A DNA stretch of 39,982 nt, taken from Kiritimatiellia bacterium (GTDB lineage Bacteria; Verrucomicrobiota; Kiritimatiellia; RFP12; JAAYLN01). The stretch is from contig JAGCUY010000186.1 in assembly GCA_017962605.1 (NCBI GenBank), positions 1 through 39,982 on the forward strand, read 5' to 3'. Positions 17,024 through 24,700 of this stretch are shown in pieces; the stretch's first letter is position 1; every line of letters begins with the position of its first letter. The position numbers and the translations under genes are program-made. The notes beneath the pieces are model-generated. The model did no database searches. It saw only the letters and a program-made list of their open reading frames with translations, and was not told the DNA's origin.

Positions 17024-17058
17024 CGCGACGAAAATTTCGTCGCGAAAATTTCGTCGCG
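17024..17058. promoter_or_regulatory. Palindrome plus overlapping half-copy upstream of the ATPase gene
   Basis: Arms CGCGACGAAA and TTTCGTCGCG around a single central A (17024-17044) form a perfect 21-bp palindrome. The motif then recurs as an overlapping, slightly shortened copy to 17058. It lies where a -35 element or activator site for the 17075-17080 box would be, and may be an operator or a repeated structural element. Confidence 0.6.
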
Positions 17059-17074
17059 AGGCGACCGTTTGTGA

Positions 17075-17080
17075 TATAAT
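17075..17080 (+). promoter_or_regulatory. -10 box 7 bp before the ATPase ATG
   Basis: An exact TATAAT ends 7 bp before ATG 17088, so transcription from it would begin at or next to the start codon. No -35 hexamer is visible; the palindrome at 17024-17058 occupies that position. Confidence 0.5.
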
Positions 17081-17087
17081 GGTTCGC

Positions 17088-18197
17088 ATGAAAATCGAAA
17101 ACCCTTTCCTGACGCGGGGATACGCCGGCCCCGAATACTTCTGCGACCGCGAGGCTGAAACAAAGCAGCTTGTCGCCGCAATCGCAAACGGCAGGGACGT
17201 CACGCTTGTCGCCCCCCGCCGCTACGGCAAGACAGGTCTCATCCACAACGCCTTCCGCGTCCTCGAAAAAGACCACGCCGCCGTCTATCTCGACATCTTC
17301 GCCATGGACGACCTCGCATCCTTCGTGCAGGCCTTTTCCTCAGCCGTGGCAGGAAGGCTCGACTCCGCAGCCGGCCGCATTGGAAGAAAGCTCCTTTCTT
17401 TCTTCAAGAGCTGCCGCCCGACGATGACGCCCCAGGATGACGGCTCTGTCGTCTTCTCCTTCGATGTCGCGCCATCCCTGGCAAAGGCAACGCTGAAAGA
17501 GACGTTCGACTACATCGCGTCCTCCGGGCGGAAGATCGTCATCGCAATCGACGAATTCCAGCAGGTCAGGTCGTTCCCGGAAAAGGGCACAGAGGCGCTT
17601 CTGCGAAGCTTCATCCAGTTCGTCCCGAACGCCCACTTCGTCTTCGCGGGTTCCAAGAAGCACATGATGGACGAAATGTTCGTCTCCCCCCAAGGACCGT
17701 TCTACCAAAGCACCCAGCTGATGGCGCTCGGCCCCATCGATGCCACGAAATACGCGGCGTTCGCGGGGAAGTTCTTCCGCAAGGCCGGACGCCCCTTCGC
17801 CGCCGAGGCGTTCAGGCACCTATACGACAGGTTCGACGGCATAACGTGGTATGTCCAGGCCATTCTCAACCGCGTCTGGGCAGACGGCCACGGGCTTGAC
17901 TCCGCCGAACGCGCCGACGCGGCCGTCGAAAACCTCGTCGCCGAATCCGGCTCCTTCTTCATCGACCTTCTCCGCAGCCAGACCGCCGCAGAGCAGTCGC
18001 TCATGAAGGCCATCGGCAGGGAGGGGGTCGTGGAAGCCATTTCCGCCGGCGACTTCATACGCCGCAACAAACTCCCTGCGGCGTCCACCATACGCTCCGC
18101 AGCGGCGAAGCTCATGGAGCGAGACCTCATCTACCGGACGGAAGGCGGCTATGTCATTTATGACCGCCTCTTCGGCACATGGCTTGGAAAACTGTAG
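17088..18197 (+). CDS. AAA family ATPase, archaeal-ATPase (STAND-like) type
   Basis: 369 residues, cytoplasmic. The N-terminus NPFLTRGYAGPEYFCDREAE is typical of this family, which is often found near mobile or poorly understood loci. Walker A is APRRYGKTGL (about 42-51) and Walker B is VIAIDEFQQV (about 151-160); FVFAGSKKHMM fits sensor 1. The C-terminus (IRRNKLPAASTIRSAAAKLMERDLIYRTEGGYVIYD) is a winged helix. No effector domain is attached. Start: ATG 17088 gives the natural N-terminus; another in-frame ATG at 17079 overlaps the TATAAT. The gene stands alone, divergent from the GntR operon. Its role is unknown; DNA binding or regulation is possible given the wHTH. Confidence 0.88.
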   Translation: MKIENPFLTRGYAGPEYFCDREAETKQLVAAIANGRDVTLVAPRRYGKTGLIHNAFRVLEKDHAAVYLDIFAMDDLASFVQAFSSAVAGRLDSAAGRIGRKLLSFFKSCRPTMTPQDDGSVVFSFDVAPSLAKATLKETFDYIASSGRKIVIAIDEFQQVRSFPEKGTEALLRSFIQFVPNAHFVFAGSKKHMMDEMFVSPQGPFYQSTQLMALGPIDATKYAAFAGKFFRKAGRPFAAEAFRHLYDRFDGITWYVQAILNRVWADGHGLDSAERADAAVENLVAESGSFFIDLLRSQTAAEQSLMKAIGREGVVEAISAGDFIRRNKLPAASTIRSAAAKLMERDLIYRTEGGYVIYDRLFGTWLGKL

Positions 18198-18272
18198 TTT
18201 CGCGTCTATTTTGCTGTTAAACGCCAATCACAGCGCTTCCATCTTGATATAGGTCGCCCCGACGACGGCCAG

Positions 18273-18312
18273 GAGGTTGAGAGGTTGAAAAGTTGAAAAG
18301 TTGAGAGGTTGT
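18273..18312 (+). repeat. Octamer tandem array (5 units)
   Basis: GAGGTTGA, GAGGTTGA, AAAGTTGA, AAAGTTGA, GAGGTTGT in perfect 8-bp register. It is the reverse complement of the lpxD-galE octamer family. Confidence 0.85.
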
Positions 18313-18333
18313 GCGGAGGTAGGCAAGGACGGC

Positions 18334-18354
18334 ATTTGCGGAAAAAAGTTTCCG
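18334..18354 (+). promoter_or_regulatory. Operator-like palindrome shared with the XylR-gene promoter
   Basis: ATTTGCGGAAAA begins here and runs into an inverted repeat CGGAAA-AAAG-TTTCCG (18339-18354). The same ATTTGCGGAAAA followed by TTTTCC occurs at 29120-29140, directly upstream of the XylR-like gene, which makes it a candidate binding site of that regulator. Confidence 0.45.
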
Positions 18355-18441
18355 AATTTACCGCATTTTGACTTCCGAATTTACCGCATTACATTTTCCG
18401 AATTTGCTACAATGGAACTTCCGAATTTGCCGCAATGAGTC
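18350..18441 (+). repeat. Four-copy 23-bp tandem repeat
   Basis: Units start at 18350, 18373, 18396 and 18419, exactly 23 bp apart, each beginning TTCCGAATTT(A/G) followed by a CCGCA- or CTACA-like core and a variable 5-bp end. Spacing is a little over two helical turns, as for iteron-like or AraC-type direct-repeat binding sites. No spacer architecture typical of CRISPR. Confidence 0.9.
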
Positions 18442-18470
18442 TTCCCCTCCACCCTACACCCTACACCATT

Positions 18471-18545
18471 CTTGCCCCAATCTCCAAGGCGCTTGCGCCA
18501 AACTTCCCGGGCGCTTGCGCCAAACTTCCAAACCTCTAAACTTCC
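18471..18545 (+). repeat. 75-bp direct repeat, left copy
   Basis: Runs from CTTGCCCCAATCTCC to CTCTAAACTTCC and contains two GGCGCTTGCGCC mini-hairpins. The right copy at 19584-19658 matches at 74 of 75 positions by direct comparison. The pair brackets the GH16 gene. Confidence 0.95.
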
Positions 18546-18594
18546 TCTACACCTACACCTTCCCCCTACACCTACAACTAGTCCCTACACCTAC

Positions 18595-18629
18595 CCCCTA
18601 GCCCCTAGCCCCTAGTCCCTATCCCCTAC
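18595..18629 (+). repeat. CCCCTAG heptamer array before the GH16 start
   Basis: Three CCCCTAG units, then TCCCTAT and CCCCTAC, ending 5 bp before the ATG. It is preceded by looser CCCTACACCTA units. The leader is wholly pyrimidine-rich and has no Shine-Dalgarno. Confidence 0.85.
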
Positions 18630-18634
18630 CCCCC

Positions 18635-19579
18635 ATGAACACCCCCACTGAAACAAATCCCAGCGACCGCCGCGCAATCCCAATCGACACGCTTCCCCTA
18701 GCCTGCCACGAGGCCGCGCCCGTCCCCGGCCACGCGCCAAGCCTCCTGCCCGATGGCCATGACCTGCGTCTCGTCTGGAACGACGAGTTCGACGGCGACG
18801 CCCTCGACACATCGAAGTGGGGCTACCGCACCAACTTCTGGGGCCGCCGCGCCCACTGGTTCGCCATGCCCGAGGATGGCGCCGTCGAGGTGCGCGACTC
18901 CCTCTGCAGGCTGAAGCTTCTCAAGAAGCCAGACGGGCAGTTCGTCTCGCCGCAACTTCAGACCGGCGAACTGCTCTGGGACATCCCGCATGTCGAAAAC
19001 CCCACGGGCTTCTGGCCGCTGCCAAAGCGCGAACCCCCGAAGTTCACGCACCGCTACGGCTACTACGAATGTCGCTGCCGTCTCCAGCGCATGCCAGGAT
19101 GGTGGTCGGCATTCTGGATGCAGACGCCAATGCAGGGCTGCTGCCACGACCCGCGCTTCGCCGGCATCGAGCACGACATCATGGAGTCCTTCGACCCCGG
19201 CGAAGTGATTGTGGCGTCCTTCCACCTCAATGGCTACGGAGCCGAATACAGGAACTTCCACATCCCCGCCGTCTATGACGAGGAGCCGAAGTTCAACGGC
19301 AAGGCCAATCTGGCCGTTGACACCGATGGCTTCCACACCTTCGGAATGCTATGGGAACCGGACGGCTACTCCATCTTCGTTGACGGCCGCCTGCGCGGCC
19401 GCAACGACAAGGCCGTCTCGCAAGTCCCCGAATTCCTCCTCATCTCCACCGAGGCGAAATGGTATCGCAACGACCACATGACCGGCAAGGGCGTTCCGGA
19501 ACTCGAAGCGGCGGCCGCCGCAGGCGACGCCTTCGAAGTCGATTTCGTCCGTGTCTTCGACCTCCCCTCCCCCCTCTAG
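18635..19579 (+). CDS. Glycoside hydrolase family 16 (endo-beta-glucanase/galactanase type)
   Basis: 314 residues. After a short N-terminal extension, LVWNDEFDGDALDTSKWGYR begins the GH16 jelly roll. YGYYECRCRLQRMPGWWSAFWMQ is the usual strand before the active site, and GIEHDIMESF is the ExDxxE motif with nucleophile E179, D181 and acid/base E184. GFHTFGMLWEPDGYSIFVDG is the expected C-terminal signature. GH16 enzymes cleave beta-1,3/1,4 glucans, agar, carrageenan or related galactans; substrate is not evident. There is no signal peptide, which is unusual for GH16 and suggests cytoplasmic action on imported oligosaccharides or a different export route. The gene is bracketed by 75-bp repeats and has a heptamer leader. 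Confidence 0.92.
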   Translation: MNTPTETNPSDRRAIPIDTLPLACHEAAPVPGHAPSLLPDGHDLRLVWNDEFDGDALDTSKWGYRTNFWGRRAHWFAMPEDGAVEVRDSLCRLKLLKKPDGQFVSPQLQTGELLWDIPHVENPTGFWPLPKREPPKFTHRYGYYECRCRLQRMPGWWSAFWMQTPMQGCCHDPRFAGIEHDIMESFDPGEVIVASFHLNGYGAEYRNFHIPAVYDEEPKFNGKANLAVDTDGFHTFGMLWEPDGYSIFVDGRLRGRNDKAVSQVPEFLLISTEAKWYRNDHMTGKGVPELEAAAAAGDAFEVDFVRVFDLPSPL

Positions 19580-19583
19580 CCCT

Positions 19584-19658
19584 CTTGCCCCAATCTCCAA
19601 GGCGCTTGCGCCAAACTTCCCGGGCGCTTGCGCCAATCTTCCAAACCTCTAAACTTCC
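19584..19658 (+). repeat. 75-bp direct repeat, right copy
   Basis: Begins 4 bp after the GH16 stop and ends 14 bp before the ung ATG. It differs from the left copy (18471-18545) at a single position, in the last CAAACTT / CAATCTT. Confidence 0.95.
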
Positions 19659-19672
19659 ACCTCTTCACTCCC

Positions 19673-20338
19673 ATGAACGTCCGCATTGAAGAATCCTGGA
19701 GGCAGCGTCTCCAACCTGAATTCGACAGCCCCTATTTCGCGCAGCTCGCCGAATTCGTCCGTGGCGCATACCGCGCCGGAACCGTCTATCCGCCGCCGGG
19801 ACGCATCTTCGAGGCATTCAACCTCACATCCTTCGATGCAGTGCGGGTCGTCATAGTAGGCCAGGACCCCTACCATGGCCCCAACCAGGCGCATGGGCTC
19901 TGCTTCTCCGTGCAGCCGGGAATCGCGGTGCCGCCATCGCTCCAGAACATCTACAAGGAACTTGAAGGCGAATACGGCATGTCCTACATGAACCGCAACG
20001 GCGATCTGCGCCACTGGGCGCAGCAGGGAGTCCTGTTGCTCAACGCCACGCTAACCGTGGCGGCTGGGCAGGCCGGAAGCCACCAGGGACGCGGCTGGGA
20101 GCGATTCACCGACGCCGCGCTGCGGGTGCTGGCCGATGAGCGCGAACACCTCGTCTTCATGCTCTGGGGATCCTTCGCGCAGCGCAAGGGGGCCTTCATC
20201 GACCGCAGCCGCCACCTGGTCCTCGAAGCGCCGCACCCCTCGCCGCTCTCGGCCTTCCGCGGCTTCATCGGCTGCAACCACTTCAAGCTCTGCAACGAAT
20301 ACCTGGAGCGCAACGGCCAGAAACCAATCCAGTGGTAA
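19673..20338 (+). CDS. ung: Uracil-DNA glycosylase (family 1)
   Basis: Removes uracil from DNA as the first step of base excision repair. 221 residues, normal length. The water-activating motif is GQDPYHG (residues 63-69, D65), the uracil Asn lies in LLLNATLTV, and the DNA-intercalating/catalytic loop is HPSPLSAFRGFIG. I chose ATG 19673 because the protein then starts as in homologues; sequence upstream is repeat DNA. The leader is pyrimidine-rich with no Shine-Dalgarno. It follows the GH16 gene and a 75-bp repeat, so its promoter may lie inside or upstream of the repeat. Confidence 0.97.
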   Translation: MNVRIEESWRQRLQPEFDSPYFAQLAEFVRGAYRAGTVYPPPGRIFEAFNLTSFDAVRVVIVGQDPYHGPNQAHGLCFSVQPGIAVPPSLQNIYKELEGEYGMSYMNRNGDLRHWAQQGVLLLNATLTVAAGQAGSHQGRGWERFTDAALRVLADEREHLVFMLWGSFAQRKGAFIDRSRHLVLEAPHPSPLSAFRGFIGCNHFKLCNEYLERNGQKPIQW

Positions 20339-20479
20339 TTGATCGCGCCCCAGCGGCTCAACTATCCACCGCCACAATTGCGCACCGCCCCAACGGTTCA
20401 ACGGCTAATCGCCGCAGCTCCGTCTCCTCTTCCCATCTCGGTGTCACTAGACAAAAGACATTCATTCCTCACCGTAATC

Positions 20480-20508
20480 TTGCAATTCGTTTTCCGTTGT
20501 GCTATCCT
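20480..20508 (+). promoter_or_regulatory. Promoter positioned for a leaderless transcript
   Basis: TTGCAA (20480-20485), 17-bp spacer, TATCCT (20503-20508), then 7 bp to ATG 20516. A start site 6-8 bp after the -10 would fall on or beside the ATG. Confidence 0.55.
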
Positions 20509-20515
20509 TGATTCC

Positions 20516-21622
20516 ATGAGATATTCATTGCACCAGAGGAGGGCTTTTTCCGAAGCCTTCGACATCCTCAACGGGCGCGACGCGCTGTGCCTCGTCGCGT
20601 CGACCGCCCTGTCCGGCGCGAAGGCCGGAGGCAACTTCGCAAACGACCACAGCGCATACGGCAGGGCGCCCGCCGCCTCGGACATGTGCTTTGCGCTGAT
20701 GGGTGCTCTCGTCGCCGCCGGTGGCGTCTCGGTGGTGCTTGGACTTTGGGCGCTGGGCAAGATGACAGGGGGACTTCTTGCGAAAGTGCGGAGACCGGCG
20801 TACTACCCGCAGGAGCGCGGCCGCAGGGAGAGGCTCGCGCGGGAGCGGCGTCGCGTCCGCGACCGCTTCACCACAGGCGCGTGCCCCAAACCGGACGAAC
20901 TGCTAGCGCAATACGCTAAGGCGCGGACGGGGGCGCGCGAGGCCCTGCGGTTCGGCTCAATGCTTTGCGACCTGGAGGCCTACTGCGACAACTCCCTGCT
21001 GCGGAACGAGGACGGCGAGATCGTGGGGCGCAACTCCGGGGTGAAGGGGTGGCTCGGTGAGAACTGCCCCGGGCTGCTTGCGCATTACAAGAACGCAATG
21101 CGTTACAAGGGGCTGGCGGAGAAGTTCCGGCAGGCGGCCGGGGCCGCAGACCCAATCCCAGCAGCGGCGTTGGCGGGGGAGAATCCCGGCGACGCGCTGC
21201 GGCTGCTGTGCGGCGGCAGGAGCCGCAAGGTCACGGTACGAATGAAGAAGGCGAACGGGCACCGCGCCGGGATGACGGTGAGCGGGACCTACGCGCTGGA
21301 GGCCGGCGCGCTGGAGGCGGCGTGGAAGCGCGCCCGCGAGATGCTCAAGGAATGCGAGGGGAAAAACGATGCAAGACTACGGTGCGGAAAGGAAACTGCC
21401 GGAGGGATGGCTGGCGGGAAGACGCCTGGGAATGGCGCGACGGAAGCTGTCAATAGACCACGGAGCGGAAAGGAAATGAAGAGGTGGGGCGAAGTGGCGC
21501 GGCTGGAGAGGGTTGTCGAGGAGAGGCTGGGGGAAGTGCCGACGAGGGGATTTGCGTGGTCGAAGTGGCGGATTGGCGTGACTGCGGCGAGCGACGGCGA
21601 TATTCGATTGGCGAGCGCATAG
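20516..21622 (+). CDS. Hypothetical protein with one membrane helix
   Basis: 368 residues, not recognised. Residues about 57-81 (MCFALMGALVAAGGVSVVLGLWALG) form one transmembrane helix, followed by a very basic segment (RGRRERLARERRRVRDRF) and a helical region with AYCDNSLLRNEDGEIVGRNSG. Residues after about 282 (ECEGKNDARLRCGKE onward) look unlike the rest: low complexity, built from repeated DNA that also continues beyond the stop. The native protein may have ended earlier or been frameshifted near 21360. The ATG is set by a promoter that leaves almost no leader. No function is proposed. Confidence 0.55.
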   Translation: MRYSLHQRRAFSEAFDILNGRDALCLVASTALSGAKAGGNFANDHSAYGRAPAASDMCFALMGALVAAGGVSVVLGLWALGKMTGGLLAKVRRPAYYPQERGRRERLARERRRVRDRFTTGACPKPDELLAQYAKARTGAREALRFGSMLCDLEAYCDNSLLRNEDGEIVGRNSGVKGWLGENCPGLLAHYKNAMRYKGLAEKFRQAAGAADPIPAAALAGENPGDALRLLCGGRSRKVTVRMKKANGHRAGMTVSGTYALEAGALEAAWKRAREMLKECEGKNDARLRCGKETAGGMAGGKTPGNGATEAVNRPRSGKEMKRWGEVARLERVVEERLGEVPTRGFAWSKWRIGVTAASDGDIRLASA

Positions 21623-21779
21623 CGACGGCAGCGGATTGGAAGACACGTGGTGAGTGGACTTGATGTGATAGACTACGGTGCGGAATTAAAAAGCGCGTAG
21701 CGCTGCACGGAGGTTTTTGAAGTGCGCCGCACGAAGGCCTAGGACGTGCATTGCGCGGGGATTTGGCGAGCGCGTAGCG
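21374..21779 (+). repeat. Scattered short repeats at the end of the hypothetical gene
   Basis: AGACTACGGTGCGGAA occurs at 21374 and 21670, with a close variant at 21455. TTGGCGAGCGC(A/G)TAGCG occurs at 21608-21624 and 21763-21779. They extend from inside the coding region into the 164-bp spacer before 21787, which otherwise holds nothing I can name. Confidence 0.75.
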
Positions 21780-21786
21780 GGGATTG

Positions 21787-24700
21787 CTACTCGACAATGA
21801 AAGTCGTCGCTTTGATTTTTGGCGGGCCAGGGGTGAGGTCGAAGATACGACCGGGTTCGGTGGCGTCGCCTGGATAGAAGAGCATCTTGACGGCGTCGTC
21901 CCTGATTTCGAGGCGGTAGTGGCCGGCCGCCATGCTGAAGAAGTATTCCCGCAACCCCGCCTTGAAGAAGGCGATGTCGGCATCGTATTCGGCACGAAGC
22001 GAGGACGAGACTTGCTCGCGCCGATAACTGCCGTATTGCGATGGACGGTTGTGGATCGGCTCGGCCGTGGCGAGCGCGGCGTCCTCCCAGACGGAGTTGG
22101 CCGTGAATTCGGTGTAGCCGCCCCATTGGTTCTCGTTGCGGTAGAAAGCCGTGGTGTGCGTGTGGCCGGAGAGGATAATCGCCCGGCGCCGCGAAATGGC
22201 CTCGAAGAGTTCGGGAACGCCCTCGCCATTGCCGCCCTTGCCCGTCCAGGCGCTCAGTCGCCAGCGCCAGTTGGTGCTGTCGTAGGCGGTGAAGGGACCG
22301 TGCGTAACGAGGAAGACGTAGCGCGCTTCGGGATCGGACAGCACTTCGGCGGCGACATCGAATAGGCTTACCTTCTCGAAGTCGCAGAATATCCAACGGT
22401 CGTCGTCGATGCGGACGGAGAAGAGCGGGAAGGCAACCTCTTCGCCGAGTTCTCGGGTGAGAAGCGTCTCCGCCCAGTCGAAATAGACGCCACGGCCGTT
22501 TGGAGAATTGCGGTAGTCGTGGTTGCCGACGAGAGTGAGGAAGGGCAACGCGGAGGCGTAGGGGGCGCGGGTGGCGGCGAGGGCGTCGTCGAGCATCTGA
22601 CGGTGAACGCCGTCATCATAGCAGTCGCCCTGCGCCAAGTCGCCGAGCTGGAGGAGGAAGCGGGTGGGAAGACTCGTGCAATAATGCACGAGCGCGGGAC
22701 TGTCTGTCGCCACTGCCGCGCTGGCGGCGAGGAGCGAGGGGATGCGGTCGCGCCACATTTCGCCGTTGCGGCGGAACTCCTCGTGCTGCGTCGCGGCGTA
22801 TTGGCTGCTTTCGTCGTAGTTGGCATGGTATGTCGATTCGGGCAGCGCGTCGAAGTGCAGGTCGCCGAGAACGGCCACGGCGTATGCGCCGCGGCCTTCG
22901 GCTGCATCGCGCCAGGCAGATGAGCCGGCGGGGACAACCGCCTCGCCACGAAGGGCCGAGACGGCGGCGGTGCCGGAGATGGCCACGCCCCCGGCGAGGG
23001 AATCGCCGAATCCGGCGGCGGGCAGCCACACCGCGCCGGTGGCGAAGCGCAGGCGGGAAAGGCTCTGCGCCCCGGCGGAAACGCCGGGGTTGCCACCCGC
23101 CAAATACGAGACCATCGGCGTTGCGCCGCTGAAGTCGAACTCGGCGGCGGCGTGGATGGGGGCGGTCGCCGTCCCATCCACGGCCGACGCGAAGGTCGGC
23201 CCTCCCAGGGCCACCCAGGCCGGCGCGCCATTCACGACGGCGAGCCCCCGCAGGGAGAGCGAGCCGTCGTCCTCCTCCACGACGACGAGCGCGGCGCGGT
23301 CTCCTCGCTCGATTGTCTCTTCGAGAAGTCCGGGGAGTTTCGATGGCAGGTAGCCGCCGTAGGGAGAGAGCGTAACATCCACGCGGGGGCGTCCGTCGCG
23401 GCTGGAATAGGCCTCGAAGACGCCCGGCGAGGCGGGGCGAATGGGCCAGACGCCGCCGGAGCGGACGGCCACCTGCCGCCAGCGGCCTCCCTTGATCGCA
23501 TTTGAAGCCGAATCGGCGGAGAACCACCTGGAGTAGGGTGGCGGCGCATTGGTCGTCCAGTTGAGCGTGTAGCGCCCGGCGGTGGCGGAGACAATCGCTT
23601 CGCCGAAGTAGCCGGGTTCGGCGACGGAATGGATTTTCGCGGCGTCGGCCGTATTCGTGAAGGAGAAGATGCGCCCGTTGGCGGCGTTGGTCGAGGAGAT
23701 CGCGGCCTCGCCGACAATCGCGAGAGGGTCGCTCTGGACGACGGCGAAAAGAGTCTCGTCGAAGTCGGGATATGTGTTGACGCCTCTTATCACCACCGTG
23801 TCTGGCGACGACGGTGGCGGCATGACGAAAATGCCGTTCGCGATGTCGCGGGGAGAGGAGTCCTCGTATGCGTTCACGTAGCCGCCGTGCGCGGTTGTCC
23901 CGCCACGGAAGAAGTTCCGCAGGCTTGGGCAGGACTCGCTCCAGATTGTGGCGCTGCCGCCGCCGTCAAGTTCGCCGACCTCGTTGCAGCCTAGGTCGAT
24001 CATAATCTGGTAGGCATCGACATCTCGGAACGGAGAGTCGCCGATTCCAAGAACGCCGTCATAGACGGTATTGGAGAAGAGCACGAGATTCGTTGCGACG
24101 CCGACGGCGTTGGTGCCGATGCCGATGAGCGTGCGGTAGTAGTAGTTGCGACTCTGGTAGTTGCCGATGGTGGTGGAGAAGTCGAAGCCGTCAACGGAGC
24201 TGCCGCCGCCAACGGGGTTGATCTGGCCAGCCCTGACGGGGTAGTTCTGGTAGTTGGTGCGGACGGCGTTGCGGACTTTCCTGCCGAGGGCGTTGACCTG
24301 CCACGACTGCGTGGGGTCGCCGCCGGGGTAGCCCGCCGCGCAGTCGAGCTTGCCGTGGTAGAGGTTGTGGTCGCCGAGTTCGGCGATGTAGCAGTAGTCG
24401 GTGGAGTTGCCGTCGCTCCAGCCGCCATGGACGCGGCGGCTGTTTGAGATGGTCATGCCCGTTGGGCGCGCCACTTGATAGTCCATGTTCAAGTAGTCGC
24501 CGTTGATGCCGGCGATGGGGGCGACGCCTCCCTCGGCGAAGATATTTTCGGCCATGTCGCCCAGCGTGGCGCGGCTGGCGCCGTCGGCGTTGGTGTCGCC
24601 CAGCCATGCACGGAGACGATAGCCCTTCGAGAGGTCGAAGACGAATGCGGAGCCGTAAACCTTGTTGCTGTCCTTGCTGTCGTAGCGCACGAAGGTGACG

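Larger units (their letters stand above)
18198..18634. other. Repeat-rich non-coding spacer
   Basis: A 437-bp spacer between the ATPase and GH16 genes with no convincing gene. It holds five different repeat elements in succession: an octamer array, a GGAAA/TTTCC palindrome, a 23-bp x 4 array, one copy of a 75-bp repeat and CCCCTAG heptamers running up to the GH16 ATG. A 33-codon frame at about 18435 is made of repeat sequence. Confidence 0.8.

Noticed and set aside
18350..18441. CRISPR array
   Set aside because: The 23-bp units are direct tandem repeats with no 25-40 bp unique spacers, and no cas genes are present.
18435..18540. 33-codon ORF after the 23-bp array
   Set aside because: Made of the 75-bp and C-rich repeats; no SD and no protein-like composition.
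18540..18634. Telomere-like C-rich repeats suggesting a replicon end
   Set aside because: Genes continue normally on both sides, and the units are short, irregular and match other spacer repeats here.
18471..19658. Insertion sequence or composite transposon around GH16
   Set aside because: No transposase, and the 75-bp elements are direct, not inverted, with no visible target duplication.
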